Shown here piece after piece: positions 9,647-18,691 of a DNA stretch of 34,007 nt. The notes below the pieces were generated by a model. It was not told the origin of the DNA, did not search any database, and worked only from the letters and a program-made list of their open reading frames with translations. The first letter of the stretch is position 1. The number at the start of each line of letters is the position of its first letter. A program made the position numbers and the translations under genes. The stretch is taken from the NCBI GenBank assembly GCA_015056105.1, contig SVGX01000020.1, positions 1 through 34,007 on the forward strand, in the 5' to 3' direction. The DNA is from Clostridiales bacterium (GTDB taxonomy: Bacteria; Bacillota; Clostridia; Christensenellales; CAG-138).

Positions 9647-9919
9647 TTAGCCCCTGCGGCTCTGGAAGCAGGCGCTGCAGTAGATGGGCCTGTCGTTCTT
9701 GGGAACGAACGGGATCTTGGTGGGCGCGCCGCACTGTGCGCAGACCGCATCGTACATTTCGCGGTCGTTGGAGCGCTGGCTCTTGCGAGCGTTGCGGCAA
9801 GCCTTGCAACGGATGGGCTCATTCTGGAAGCCCTTCTCGGCATAGAATTCCTGTTCGCCTGCGGTGAAAACGAATTCAGCGCCGCAATCCTTGCATACCA
9901 ATGTCTTGTCCTGGAACAT
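9647..9919 (-). CDS. Small zinc-ribbon protein (multiple CxxC)
   Basis: 90 aa; CKDCGAEFVFTAGEQEFYAEKGFQNEPIRCKACRNARK and CAQCGAPTKIPFVPKNDRPIYCSACFQSRR, typical of the zinc-ribbon 'probable zinc-binding domain' family. Confidence 0.88.
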   Translation of the reverse strand: MFQDKTLVCKDCGAEFVFTAGEQEFYAEKGFQNEPIRCKACRNARKSQRSNDREMYDAVCAQCGAPTKIPFVPKNDRPIYCSACFQSRRG

Positions 9920-9959
9920 GTGTCTGATATCCCCTTGTAATAATTATATTTTTGTTATT

Positions 9960-10178
9960 GCAAACTTCGGCTGACCTGGTCTTTGCCCCCACACCCGCCG
10001 GCTGGAAGGTTCGCTACTAGGCATTCAAGCCGCCCACTACTGCTTCTCTCGGGATACCCCGGCCGGACTTACATCTAAGCCGCACCATGCTCACGGAAGC
10101 TTTGTTCCGCTTATGTGGATCGTTTCGCCTGCGACTGGCATCGACTTGCAACCACAGACCCGAAGTCTGAACAACTTT
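9960..10178 (-). ncRNA. Unassigned structured RNA or leader upstream of the zinc-ribbon gene
   Basis: GC-rich, non-coding-looking stretch between AT-rich flanks; hairpins on minus strand CAGAC-UUCGG-GUCUG, CGGAA-CAAAGC-UUCCG, CGGG-GUAU-CCCG; starts just after a near-consensus promoter. Confidence 0.6.
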
Positions 10179-10182
10179 TATC

Positions 10183-10211
10183 ATTATAAAGGATTCATTT
10201 TTAAAACGCAA
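10183..10211 (-). promoter_or_regulatory. Sigma-A-type promoter for the structured RNA
   Basis: Minus strand TTGCGT (10206-10211), 17 nt spacer, TATAAT (10183-10188). Confidence 0.7.
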
Positions 10212-10228
10212 TGCTTTTTTCATAAAAA

Positions 10229-10256
10229 AGAAACGGGCATTTTCACCGCCCGTTTG
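10229..10256 (-). terminator. Terminator of DUF436 gene
   Basis: AAACGGGCGGTGAAAATGCCCGTTTCTTTTTT on minus strand. Confidence 0.75.
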
Positions 10257-10299
10257 CAATTTCATAAATAATTCATAGCGTATTTTGTCCTGAAAAAGC

Positions 10300-10874
10300 C
10301 TATGCTTTCGGGTGCGGCATCTCATCATAGGCCGCACGGGGACCGCCCACATACTTGGGCCTTGTGCGCGCCATAGTCACATTGGCCGCGCCGATCTTCC
10401 GCGTTTTTGCATGAACGGGTACCACCACGGGGTGCATGTGCATGCCGATAAACGTTCCGCCAATATCCATGCCGGCACTCGCCCGGCCCTTGAGATCCTC
10501 TGCCATCACATAGTCTTCAAAGCGCACCAACGCCTGCATGGCAAAGGCGCCGCCCGCATGAAGCTGCGGTCTTACCCAAACCTGCTGCAGACCGTATTTT
10601 TCCAAGCATTCCCGCTCCACAACAAGGCAGCGGTTCAGGTGTTCACAGCACTGCACCGCAAGAAAAAGCCCCCGCTTCTTGACTTCCGGCAAAACAGCAT
10701 CCATAATAGCCTTAGCGGCTTCTTCGCTGGAACCGGTTCCGATCATCCTGCCCATCACTTCGCTGGTAGAGCAGCCGATCACAAAGATATTGCCCGGCCG
10801 GAGCGTATCCGCCGCCGCGAAAAGCTCCGCAAGGGCAGCCTTCGCCTGCTCGTGGATCATTGCATATGCTTCCA
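10300..10874 (-). CDS. ywlG: TIGR01440/DUF436 (YwlG) family protein
   Basis: MEAYAMIHEQAKAALAELFAAADTLRPGNIFVIGCSTSEVMGRMIGTGSSEEAAKAIM, CCEHLNRCLVVE, GMDIGGTFIGMHMHPVVVPV. Confidence 0.9.
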
Positions 10875-11002
10875 TTTTATTCACCTCATTCAAGCGGCAG
10901 TGCCGCATCATTCTCTTCGCTTATTATATCCCGCCCCCAGCGCATTGACAAGTGCCGCCGCATTTGCTGCAGTAAATCCACCGCGCTTTTTGAAAAAGAC
11001 AC

Positions 11003-11049
11003 TTGACAGATGGATAAAACTGGGTATAATAATATCAAGAATGATTCTT
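11003..11049 (+). promoter_or_regulatory. Rubrerythrin promoter with PerR/Fur-like palindrome
   Basis: TTGACA (11003-11008), 16 nt, TATAAT (11025-11030), then palindrome AAGAATGATTCTT (11037-11049) flanked by AT-rich extensions. Confidence 0.7.
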
Positions 11050-11150
11050 ATTATTAAAGTCATCAGTCTGATCACCGAATCCACGGCGCATGCCGCGCTG
11101 AAAGAGATAAAGCTAACAAACATTGTATTTTTGAAAGGAGACTTAACATC

Positions 11151-11693
11151 ATGAAGGAACTGAAAGGCACCAAGACCGAAGCGAATCTGCAGGCAGCATT
11201 TGCGGGCGAATCCCAGGCCGCGATCAAGTATACCTATTATGCCTCCGCTGCCAAGAAGGAAGGCTACAACCAGATCTCCGCCATCTTTGAAGAGACCGCG
11301 GGCAACGAAAAAGAACACGCCAAGCTTTGGTTCAAAGCGCTTCACGGCGGCAAGGTACCCAACACCACCACCAACCTTGAAGATGCCGCTGCCGGCGAAA
11401 ACTATGAGTGGACCGATATGTATGCGACCTTTGCAAAGGAAGCCCGTGAGGAAGGTTTCGAACAGCTTGCCAACCTGTTTGACGGCGTAGCGAAGATCGA
11501 GAAGGAACACGAAGAGCGCTACCGCAAGCTGCTTGCCAACATCAACGAGGGCAAGGTCTTCGTCCGTGACGGCGTATGCGTCTGGAAGTGCCTCAACTGC
11601 GGCCACATCCATGTTGGCGAAGCCGCTCCCATGGTCTGCCCCGTTTGTGCACATCCCCGCGCCTACTTCGAGCTTCGCGCCGAGAACTATTAA
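11151..11693 (+). CDS. rbr: Rubrerythrin
   Basis: 180 aa; ferritin-like diiron domain ([41 protein letters not shown]) plus rubredoxin-like [25 protein letters not shown]. Confidence 0.96.
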   Translation: MKELKGTKTEANLQAAFAGESQAAIKYTYYASAAKKEGYNQISAIFEETAGNEKEHAKLWFKALHGGKVPNTTTNLEDAAAGENYEWTDMYATFAKEAREEGFEQLANLFDGVAKIEKEHEERYRKLLANINEGKVFVRDGVCVWKCLNCGHIHVGEAAPMVCPVCAHPRAYFELRAENY

Positions 11694-11743
11694 GTGATAT
11701 CCGCGCACACAGCGCAAAAGCCCGCCTCGGGCAACGGAAAAGC

Positions 11744-11779
11744 GAAAAAGCCAGGCTGTATCTTGCAGCTTGGCTTTTG
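11744..11779 (+). terminator. Terminator after rubrerythrin
   Basis: AAAAGCCAGGCTG-tatcttg-CAGCTTGGCTTTTGTC. Confidence 0.6.
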
Positions 11780-11850
11780 TCATTGTTACGCTGCGCGGTA
11801 GGATGCGGTGTAAAGAGGTTCTCCCTTCCGTTCGGCAAATTGGATTTCGT

Positions 11851-12366
11851 TTATTTCAATCCGCACAGCGAATACAGTTCTTCAATGCATGGAGTTTTGT
11901 ATTCGATATATTTATCTATATCATCAGAAAACAGCTCTGCTGCTTTTTCCTTCACTATACTGTATTTCTTAACAGCTGCGGTGTTATGTCGGAGAAAATC
12001 CCTGAATGTAATGTGACGATGTAATTCCTCTGAATACTGCGGACACACATACAAATGGTGCATCATCAAATGAGGCTTGTCAGCATATTTGAATGCCTCC
12101 CTGTCTTTTATGCCGAGATTGCCCTCGTGGATATATCCGATCGCTGCAAGTTTGTCGACAAGTTCACCAAAAATTGAATAATCCTTGATAACAACATCAA
12201 TATCAATACAAGGCTTGGCCGACAGACCTTTCACAGATGTGCTTCCAATATGTTCAATGCCGAGAATCATATTACCGATTACAGCTTCAATTTCTTTCTT
12301 TATTTCTTCAAAAGCAGATTCCCATGCTTCATCATAAGGTACAACTGTAACTCTTTTTGTTCGCAT
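11851..12366 (-). CDS. GrpB family protein (nucleotidyltransferase fold)
   Basis: 171 aa; VVPYDEAWESAFEEIKKEI...GIEHIGSTSVKGLSAKPCIDIDVVI...HLYVCPQYSEELHRHITFRDFLR. Confidence 0.92.
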   Translation of the reverse strand: MRTKRVTVVPYDEAWESAFEEIKKEIEAVIGNMILGIEHIGSTSVKGLSAKPCIDIDVVIKDYSIFGELVDKLAAIGYIHEGNLGIKDREAFKYADKPHLMMHHLYVCPQYSEELHRHITFRDFLRHNTAAVKKYSIVKEKAAELFSDDIDKYIEYKTPCIEELYSLCGLK

Positions 12367-12437
12367 CTGCAGCCTCCGCCAAATTCAAGTATCTTTACCT
12401 GACGTTATGGTATCGCAGTTTGGGAAAATATACAAGA

Positions 12438-12469
12438 ACAGACACAGCGGTTTGATCTGCTGTGTCTGT
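12438..12469 (-). terminator. Perfect 11-bp inverted repeat downstream of sigE, possible terminator
   Basis: ACAGACACAGC-10 nt-GCTGTGTCTGT. Confidence 0.5.
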
Positions 12470-12510
12470 TAGCTGCCTTATGCATATTGCTCCTTCCGGA
12501 GCGGGCTTTT

Positions 12511-13221
12511 TTATCCGTTTAGCGCTGTCATTTCTTTCCGCAATATTTTGATGATATGCTTTTCAAGCCTTGAAATATAGCTTTGGGAGATGCCCAGTTG
12601 ATCCGCCACCTGCTTCTGGGTGTATTCCTGCTTTCCCTTTAACCCAAATCGCATTTCCATGATCTGCTTTTCCCGCTCGCTGAGCCTGCCCATGGCGATC
12701 TCAAGCAGTTCCCTGTCCACTTCATCCTCAATATCCCGGGAAACAAGGTCGCTGTCCGTGCCGAGGATGTCGGAAAGCAGCAGTTCGTTGCCGTCCCAAT
12801 CCACATTGAGAGGCTCATCGAGGGAAACTTCGAGCTTCAGGCGGCAGCTGCGCCGCAGATACATGAGGATCTCGTTTTCGATGCAGCGGGAAGCGTAGGT
12901 GGCAAGCTTGATCTTCTTTTCCGTATCAAAGGTGTTCACCGCCTTGATCAGCCCTATGGTGCCGATGGAGATCAGATCCTCAATATTGACACCTGTATTT
13001 TCAAACTTACGGGCAATATACACCACAAGCCGCAGATTCCGCTCAATAAGCGTCCCCTTCACCGCTTCCTCCCCTGCACCGAGACGGCGAAGGCAGTCGC
13101 TTTCCTCTTCCTTTGAAAGGGGCGGCGGCAGCGCCTCGCCGGAATTGACGTAGTAAACGCCTTCTCCAAGCCCGAGCGCCCGATATAATTCCGCAAGGAT
13201 CCGACTGATAATGCGTTGCAT
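12511..13221 (-). CDS. sigE: RNA polymerase sporulation sigma factor SigE (pro-sigma-E)
   Basis: [26 protein letters not shown]...[69 protein letters not shown] at 13221 preceded by an AGGAGAGGAAT Shine-Dalgarno. Confidence 0.96.
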   Translation of the reverse strand: MQRIISRILAELYRALGLGEGVYYVNSGEALPPPLSKEEESDCLRRLGAGEEAVKGTLIERNLRLVVYIARKFENTGVNIEDLISIGTIGLIKAVNTFDTEKKIKLATYASRCIENEILMYLRRSCRLKLEVSLDEPLNVDWDGNELLLSDILGTDSDLVSRDIEDEVDRELLEIAMGRLSEREKQIMEMRFGLKGKQEYTQKQVADQLGISQSYISRLEKHIIKILRKEMTALNG

Positions 13222-13987
13222 ATTCCTCTCCTTTTTCGTTTGATGGTTCCGCAAGGGCTGCGGGCAAAAGGGCATCCGTACCGGCAAGGGGTGCTTTTGT
13301 GATGGCGATAAGCGCATCGGCCTCCTCGCCGTCAATGCGGATATACGCCGGCAGAAGAGCGAAAAGGATATCCTGTCCCAAAACGCTTTTTGCAGGAACG
13401 GGAATGGATGCATAGGGTGCAAGCTCCGGCAGATATGCGATCACAACGCTTCTTCCGCTCAAAGGCTCCGCAAGGGCGTTTCCCGTATCGATAAGCGCCG
13501 AAAGCCTGTATTCCTTTCCCCCAGCGAAAAAAATGAGTTCCCGCCGAAAGCCGTTCTGCCGCCGCGCTGTACGAAAGCGCCGCACCGCCGCCGGCAGCAG
13601 TACCGCTGCAGCGGCAGCCGTCAGCATGCCGCGCACGGGGCTTGGCAGGATCACAAGACCGCCTTCCCTTTCGCCGAAAGAATATGCCGCCGCAAAGGCA
13701 AGCCCGCCCACAAGGAAGGCCGCCGCAAAAACGGAGACCGCCGTGTGCAAAAAGGCTTTTTTACTGCAAAAAGGAAAAAACAGCGTCAGTATGAGCCCTG
13801 TTATCAGCTTTCCCGGAAAGCGGAAAAGCGCGGGAAGAAACAGCGCCGCCCACGAAAGCAGCGCCCCCGCAAAAGCGCCAAGCATCAGCCGCCTTACGGG
13901 AAGATGCCGGGAAGCGATGGCCGCCGCAAGGCGCAGCAGCAAAAGATCCATCAGAAAATTATCGAGAAGAAAGGTTTCAAGATACAT
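13043..13987 (-). CDS. spoIIGA: Sigma-E processing peptidase SpoIIGA (aspartic protease)
   Basis: N-terminal multi-TM region ([23 protein letters not shown]), C-terminal [20 protein letters not shown] (DTG) motif; immediately upstream of sigE. The ORF runs 179 nt into sigE. Confidence 0.88.
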   Translation of the reverse strand: MYLETFLLDNFLMDLLLLRLAAAIASRHLPVRRLMLGAFAGALLSWAALFLPALFRFPGKLITGLILTLFFPFCSKKAFLHTAVSVFAAAFLVGGLAFAAAYSFGEREGGLVILPSPVRGMLTAAAAAVLLPAAVRRFRTARRQNGFRRELIFFAGGKEYRLSALIDTGNALAEPLSGRSVVIAYLPELAPYASIPVPAKSVLGQDILFALLPAYIRIDGEEADALIAITKAPLAGTDALLPAALAEPSNEKGEEYATHYQSDPCGIISGARAWRRRLLRQFRRGAAAAPFKGRGKRLPSPSRCRGGSGEGDAY

Positions 13988-14093
13988 CCCGCTGCCCTCC
14001 GCATAGGCACAATATAGCATACGCACTTCACAATATATGTAGAACCAGCGGCACATATATAGGGAATCATTGTCGGAATGTGAAAATTTCTTC

Positions 14094-14141
14094 TTGACGG
14101 CGTAACATTGTTATGTTACTATGTGTTCGTAACATTGTTAC
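14094..14141 (+). promoter_or_regulatory. Promoter with tandem palindromic operator for yhbD-like operon
   Basis: TTGACG (14094-14099), 17 nt, TACTAT (14117-14122); GTAACATtgttATGTTAC (14102-14119) and GTAACATTGTTAC (14129-14141). Confidence 0.7.
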
Positions 14142-14159
14142 AAAGAGAGGAGGGAAGAA

Positions 14160-14549
14160 ATGGAGCAGGAACTGATCTCAAAAAAAGAACTGCTTGCAAA
14201 GTATGCGATTTCCTACGGCGCGCTGTATCGCTGGAAGCGGATGGGGCTTATCCCCGAAGATTGGTTCATCAAAAGATCCACCCCCACCGGGCAGGAAACG
14301 TTTTTTCCGAAAACGCTTATTCTCGAAAGAATGGAAGAAATCCTTTCGCAAAAGGATGACGCATCCCTTGAGGAGCTTTCAAACCGCTTCAACAAAAAAG
14401 CGAAGCAGGAACCCATGCTGGTGATCGACACGGCATACGGCAAAAAAACATTTCGGCTGAGCGAAGTGCGCGGCGTTTTTGTGGAGTTTGACGGCGAATG
14501 CCGTTCCCTGACAGAAGCCCTTCCCGGCCGGGAAGCAAAACAGGATTAA
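14160..14549 (+). CDS. YhbD-like (DUF4004) protein with MerR-type HTH
   Basis: MEQELISKKELLAKYAISYGALYRWKRMGLIPEDWFIKRSTPTGQETFFPKTLILERMEEI. Confidence 0.82.
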   Translation: MEQELISKKELLAKYAISYGALYRWKRMGLIPEDWFIKRSTPTGQETFFPKTLILERMEEILSQKDDASLEELSNRFNKKAKQEPMLVIDTAYGKKTFRLSEVRGVFVEFDGECRSLTEALPGREAKQD

Positions 14550-14562
14550 GAAAGGATACGCA

Positions 14563-15285
14563 ATGGATATCAGTATTTCAGGCAGTGGAAAAATTTCGGC
14601 AGGCGAATATGAAACCGTCAGGATCTCGGGCAGCGGCAGGCTTGAAGGGCCCATCAGCTGCGAAGAGCTGCGCGTTTCCGGTTCCGCAAACGGCAAAAGC
14701 CTTATCTGCAGCGGCGCGATGCATGTTTCGGGCAGCTGCAGCTTCACAGGCGATATTGCCGCAAAAAGCGCATCCGTTTCGGGTGCCCTCAAGTGCAGCG
14801 GCAGCGTCCGCACGGAGGGTGAATGTCGCATCTCCGGCGCGGGCAAATGCGAAGGCAGCATCAAATGCGGTGCGCTGCGCGTTTCCGGGCTTCTTTCCGC
14901 AGGCGGCGGCATTGAAGCGGAATCCGCCCGCATTTCAGGCGTTCTCAACTGCGGCGGTCTTCTCAATGCGGAGACCGTTGACATCAGCTTTTCAAACGGC
15001 ATCGATATCGGTGCCATCGGCGGCAGCAGCATCACCATTCACCGGTCAAAGGCAGAAAGGTCAAAGTTTTTCTCCCTGTTTTCCTTTGGCACAAAACCCC
15101 ATGGCACCGTGCATGTACGGCAATCCATTGAAGGCGATGAAGTGGATATTGAAGGTGTGACGGCGGAGCGTGTTTCCTGCCGCAGGGCCGTCATCGGCAG
15201 CGGCTGCGCGATCAAACTGCTGCAATACAGCGACAGTGCGGAGATCGCGCCGGATGCAAAGGTTGATACAGCAGAAAAGATTTGA
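14563..15285 (+). CDS. Bactofilin-like polymer-forming protein (YhbE/YhbF type)
   Basis: Repeated SISGSG/RISGSG/RVSGS/HVSGS motifs typical of a beta-helical repeat protein; downstream of the yhbD homolog as in Bacillus. Confidence 0.8.
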   Translation: MDISISGSGKISAGEYETVRISGSGRLEGPISCEELRVSGSANGKSLICSGAMHVSGSCSFTGDIAAKSASVSGALKCSGSVRTEGECRISGAGKCEGSIKCGALRVSGLLSAGGGIEAESARISGVLNCGGLLNAETVDISFSNGIDIGAIGGSSITIHRSKAERSKFFSLFSFGTKPHGTVHVRQSIEGDEVDIEGVTAERVSCRRAVIGSGCAIKLLQYSDSAEIAPDAKVDTAEKI

Positions 15286-15307
15286 GCCAGGATCCTTTTT
15301 TCCGCAA

Positions 15308-15335
15308 AAAAAGAGCCCCGCAGGGCTCTTTTTCA
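15308..15335. terminator. Bidirectional terminator between convergent genes
   Basis: AAAAAGAGCCCcgcaGGGCTCTTTTT. Confidence 0.85.
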
Positions 15336-15342
15336 AATTTCG

Positions 15343-16350
15343 TTACAGCAGGATGATGCCGGCCTTTTCGCAGCTTTCGATGGTCTCCTTATCCCAGATG
15401 GAGGACTGCACTTCGCCGATGTGGGCTTTGTTCATCAGCAGCATGCAAAGGCGGCTCTGGCCGATACCGCCGCCGATGGTAAGGGGCAGCTCGTTGTTGA
15501 GGAGCATGCTGTGGAAGGGAAGGCTGCGGCGATCATTGCAGTTCCGCTCGCTGAGCTGACGGTCAAGGGCTTCCGCATCCACACGGATACCCATGGAAGA
15601 GATCTCCATCGCGCAGTCGAGCAGAGGGAAATAGAACAGGATATCGCCGTTGAGCGTCCAATCGTCATAGTCCGGCGCGCGGCCATCATGGGGTTCACCG
15701 TTTGAAAGCCTGCCGCCGATCTGCATGAGGAATACGGTCTTGTATTGGCGCACGATGGCATGTTCCCGCTCTTTGGGGGAAAGATCCGGGTAAAGGTCAA
15801 GAAGCTCCTGAGAAGTGATGAACTTCACATCCCTCGTCAGCTCCGTAGTGATATGGGGATAACGGGCTTTGAGCGCATCAAGGGTATCACACACGCAGCC
15901 CACGATGGAACGGACGGTGCTGCGGAGGGTATCGATATTGCGGGTATCCCGGGTCAGAACCTTTTCCCAATCCCACTGGTCCACGTATACGGAATGAAGA
16001 TTATCAAGAGTCTCATCCCTGCGGATGGCATTCATATCCGTATAAAGGCCCTTGCCCGGATGGAAATCGTAGCGGTAAAGCGCCATGCGCTTCCACTTCG
16101 CAAGGGAATGAACCACCTGCGCATCAGTCCCGGCGCAGGGAATATCAAATGTAACGGCACGCTCAAAACCGTTCAGGTCATCGTTAAGACCGCTCTGAGG
16201 TTCCACAAAAAGAGGCGCGGTCACGCGCTTTAAGCGCAGCGCCCGGGAAAGGCCATCCTGAAAAGAACGCTTGATGAAGCTGATGGCATCCTGCGTTTCA
16301 TAAAGGGTCATCGTGGGGCGATAGCCCGCCGGAATGATGGTATTTGCCAT
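15343..16350 (-). CDS. asnA: Aspartate--ammonia ligase (asparagine synthetase A)
   Basis: MANTIIPAGYRPTMTLYETQDAISFIKRSFQDGLSRALRLKRVTAPLFVEPQSGLNDDLNGFERAVTFD...SVYVDQWDWEKV...LPLTIGGGIGQSRLCMLLM. Confidence 0.97.
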   Translation of the reverse strand: MANTIIPAGYRPTMTLYETQDAISFIKRSFQDGLSRALRLKRVTAPLFVEPQSGLNDDLNGFERAVTFDIPCAGTDAQVVHSLAKWKRMALYRYDFHPGKGLYTDMNAIRRDETLDNLHSVYVDQWDWEKVLTRDTRNIDTLRSTVRSIVGCVCDTLDALKARYPHITTELTRDVKFITSQELLDLYPDLSPKEREHAIVRQYKTVFLMQIGGRLSNGEPHDGRAPDYDDWTLNGDILFYFPLLDCAMEISSMGIRVDAEALDRQLSERNCNDRRSLPFHSMLLNNELPLTIGGGIGQSRLCMLLMNKAHIGEVQSSIWDKETIESCEKAGIILL

Positions 16351-16608
16351 ACAAAAGATCTCCTTACGCAAAAGCGGCGGCATTTCGCCGCACGGCATGG
16401 TTTTTGTCAAGTTCTCATATTATATCCCATATGCTTTTTTATTGCAAGAAATTCCAATGTCTGACATTCTGTTTCTGCATGCTTCCCTGCTGCCGGATCC
16501 GAACGTTCACGGCAGTTCTTTTATTTTTTCATACTCTGTTAACACGGCGGTCTTTTGTATTCGGACAAAAAGCGGTATAATGCTTGCATACGATAAGAAG
16601 GTGATAAG

Positions 16609-18165
16609 ATGTCCAAAAACAAAAAAGCGGGGAAGGTATTTCTTATCCTGCTTTGCACAGTGCTTCTGCTGCTGATCGCGGTAGCCGTTCTGTTCTATCT
16701 TCGCATCAACAATGCACCGGAAACGCTGTTTGACGATCCGCCCGCAGCGGAGATGACTGCTGCGCCCACAGAGCCCTCCATTCCCACGCCGGAAACAACG
16801 CCGGAACTGAGCGCAGCCCCCACCGCCACGCCTGTTCCCACGCCGGAGCCTACCCCCACCCCCATGAGCGAAGCGGCTATCGAGGCGCTGAGCGACCTCA
16901 GCTTTATGAAAAACCGGGTGAACATCATGGTGTTTGGCATCGACAAAAGCGAAGAGCGGGAAGCCTCCGGCTCCTTCCGCACGGATACCATGATCCTTGT
17001 CACGGTAAATTTCAAGAAAAATTCCGTGGATATGATCTCCATCCCCCGGGATACCTATGTGAAGCTTTACAACAAAAAAGGTGAGCTGATCGACGAGCTT
17101 GACCCCTACAACAAGATCAACAGCGCATTCTCTTTGGGCGGCGGTCTCAAAAAAGGCGGCTATCAGAGCTCCATGAACACAGTGAGCGCCCTTCTTGGCG
17201 GCATTCCCATCAATTACTATGTCAGCGTGGATATGAACGCCGTGAAGGATGTGGTGAACGCCATGGGCGGCGTCACATACGATGTGGATATCGAAGTCAA
17301 TATGAACGGCCGCACCCTCTCCCCCGGCCTTCAGCATCTTGACGGGCAGGCGGTGCTCGATTACTGCCGCCAGCGAAAGGGCAGCAGCGATGTTGCCCGC
17401 GCCGACAGGCAGCAGCGGATGCTGCTCGCTATCTTTAACCAGATGAAATCCACCGGCCAGATCGCCAACATCCCGAAGATCTACAAAGCCGTGGAAAGCA
17501 ATATCGACACGAACCTGAGCTTTGAGCAGATCTGTGCCCTTGCCCTTGTGGCAGTGCGCATGGATTTTGATGACCTTGCCCGGCACATGGTGCCCGGCGC
17601 TTACATGAGCCTTTACGACCGGGATATCTGGGCCCTTGATGCGAAAAAGCTGCAGGAACTTGTAAAGGATGTATTCAATGCGGATATCACCGTTGACCCC
17701 AATGCGGACGGCGAAACGCTCGCTTTGATCACGGAGCAGAACCGTGTCGCAATCGCAGCGGAGCTTGAGAGCGCAAACCGTGCCTATGCGGACGGAAAGT
17801 ATCTTTTGAATAACTACAGCCGCTCCATCCCCTCGGAATCAAAGAGCAGCCTGAAAGCCGCCATGAGCGAGCTTTCCACCGCCATCCGCCGTGAAAACAA
17901 GGCGCTGCTTGATACCTGCGCCCCCGTTGTCAGAAGCCTTGCAGACAGCATTTGGGCTTCCCTCGGCGGCAGCGGCCCCATCCCCTCCGGCGAGTATGCC
18001 GGCTACGATTATTACAGCAGCTGGAGCGGCGGTTCGGCAGATATCGGCAGCATCACGGGCGAAAGCAGTACCCTTGATGGCGGTGAAGCCGATGATGTTT
18101 GGGTGGATGACGGCACAAGCACCGGCGGACTCGGCAGCGGCGGACAGGCATGGGGTATCGGATAA
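16609..18165 (+). CDS. LytR-CpsA-Psr (LCP) family protein
   Basis: 518 aa; N-terminal TM, Pro/Thr-rich linker, LCP core (NIMVFGIDKSEEREASGSFRTDTMILVTVNFKKNSVDMISIPRDTYV; YVSVDMNAVKDVVNAMGGVTYDVD), Gly/Ser-rich C-terminal tail. Confidence 0.93.
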   Translation: MSKNKKAGKVFLILLCTVLLLLIAVAVLFYLRINNAPETLFDDPPAAEMTAAPTEPSIPTPETTPELSAAPTATPVPTPEPTPTPMSEAAIEALSDLSFMKNRVNIMVFGIDKSEEREASGSFRTDTMILVTVNFKKNSVDMISIPRDTYVKLYNKKGELIDELDPYNKINSAFSLGGGLKKGGYQSSMNTVSALLGGIPINYYVSVDMNAVKDVVNAMGGVTYDVDIEVNMNGRTLSPGLQHLDGQAVLDYCRQRKGSSDVARADRQQRMLLAIFNQMKSTGQIANIPKIYKAVESNIDTNLSFEQICALALVAVRMDFDDLARHMVPGAYMSLYDRDIWALDAKKLQELVKDVFNADITVDPNADGETLALITEQNRVAIAAELESANRAYADGKYLLNNYSRSIPSESKSSLKAAMSELSTAIRRENKALLDTCAPVVRSLADSIWASLGGSGPIPSGEYAGYDYYSSWSGGSADIGSITGESSTLDGGEADDVWVDDGTSTGGLGSGGQAWGIG

Positions 18166-18178
18166 AAAGGAGTTTTGC

Positions 18179-18631
18179 ATGAACATCAAAAGCATTCGGG
18201 AATGCCCCGAACGCATCGGTGCGGCGGCAAATTGGTTCCACGGAAAGTGGAAGGTGCCCGTCAGCGCCTATGTAGAAAGCATGGAAGCGGCGCTTTGCGC
18301 AGAAAAAGGCGTGCCGAACTGGTACATGATCGAAGACGGAGAGGAAAACACGATCGCAGGCATAGGCATCATCGAAAACGATTTCCACAAGCGGCCGGAC
18401 CTTGCGCCGAACCTCTGCGCACTGTATGTGGAAGAGCCTTACCGCAAGCGGGGACTTGCGAAGGCACTCCTTGACCGTGCCTGCAGCGACCTTGCGGCCT
18501 GCGGCATCGGAGATGCTTATCTAATTACAGGCCATACCGGCCTTTATGAACGTTACGGCTTCGATTTTTACGGCATGATCGAAGAGGATGATGGAAACAT
18601 GATCCGCATGTACCATAAGAAAACGAAATAA
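18179..18631 (+). CDS. GNAT family N-acetyltransferase
   Basis: ENTIAGIGIIENDFHKRPDLAPNLCALYVEEPYRKRGLAKALLDRACSDLAACG; ATG at 18179 after AAAAGGAG. Confidence 0.85.
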   Translation: MNIKSIRECPERIGAAANWFHGKWKVPVSAYVESMEAALCAEKGVPNWYMIEDGEENTIAGIGIIENDFHKRPDLAPNLCALYVEEPYRKRGLAKALLDRACSDLAACGIGDAYLITGHTGLYERYGFDFYGMIEEDDGNMIRMYHKKTK

Positions 18632-18638
18632 CGGCACA

Positions 18639-18677
18639 TAACAAAACGGCGCAGCTGCAAACCGCGCCGTTTTGTTA
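18639..18677. terminator. Bidirectional terminator between convergent genes
   Basis: TAACAAAACGGCGC-11 nt-GCGCCGTTTTGTTA, perfect 14-bp arms. Confidence 0.85.
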
Positions 18678-18691
18678 TGCTGTTTTATGTT

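Noticed and set aside
10017-10352. 111-aa minus-strand ORF
   Set aside because: Crosses the promoter and structured RNA; composition not protein-like.
10908-11783. 291-aa minus-strand ORF over rubrerythrin
   Set aside because: Antisense to a clear rubrerythrin gene and crosses its promoter; no domain recognised.
16780-16870. Repetitive CCCACGCCGGA-type sequence in the LCP gene as a DNA repeat or CRISPR-like element
   Set aside because: It encodes a Pro/Thr-rich linker (PTPETTPEL..PTPEPTPTP) in frame; no regular spacing, no CRISPR or cas genes.
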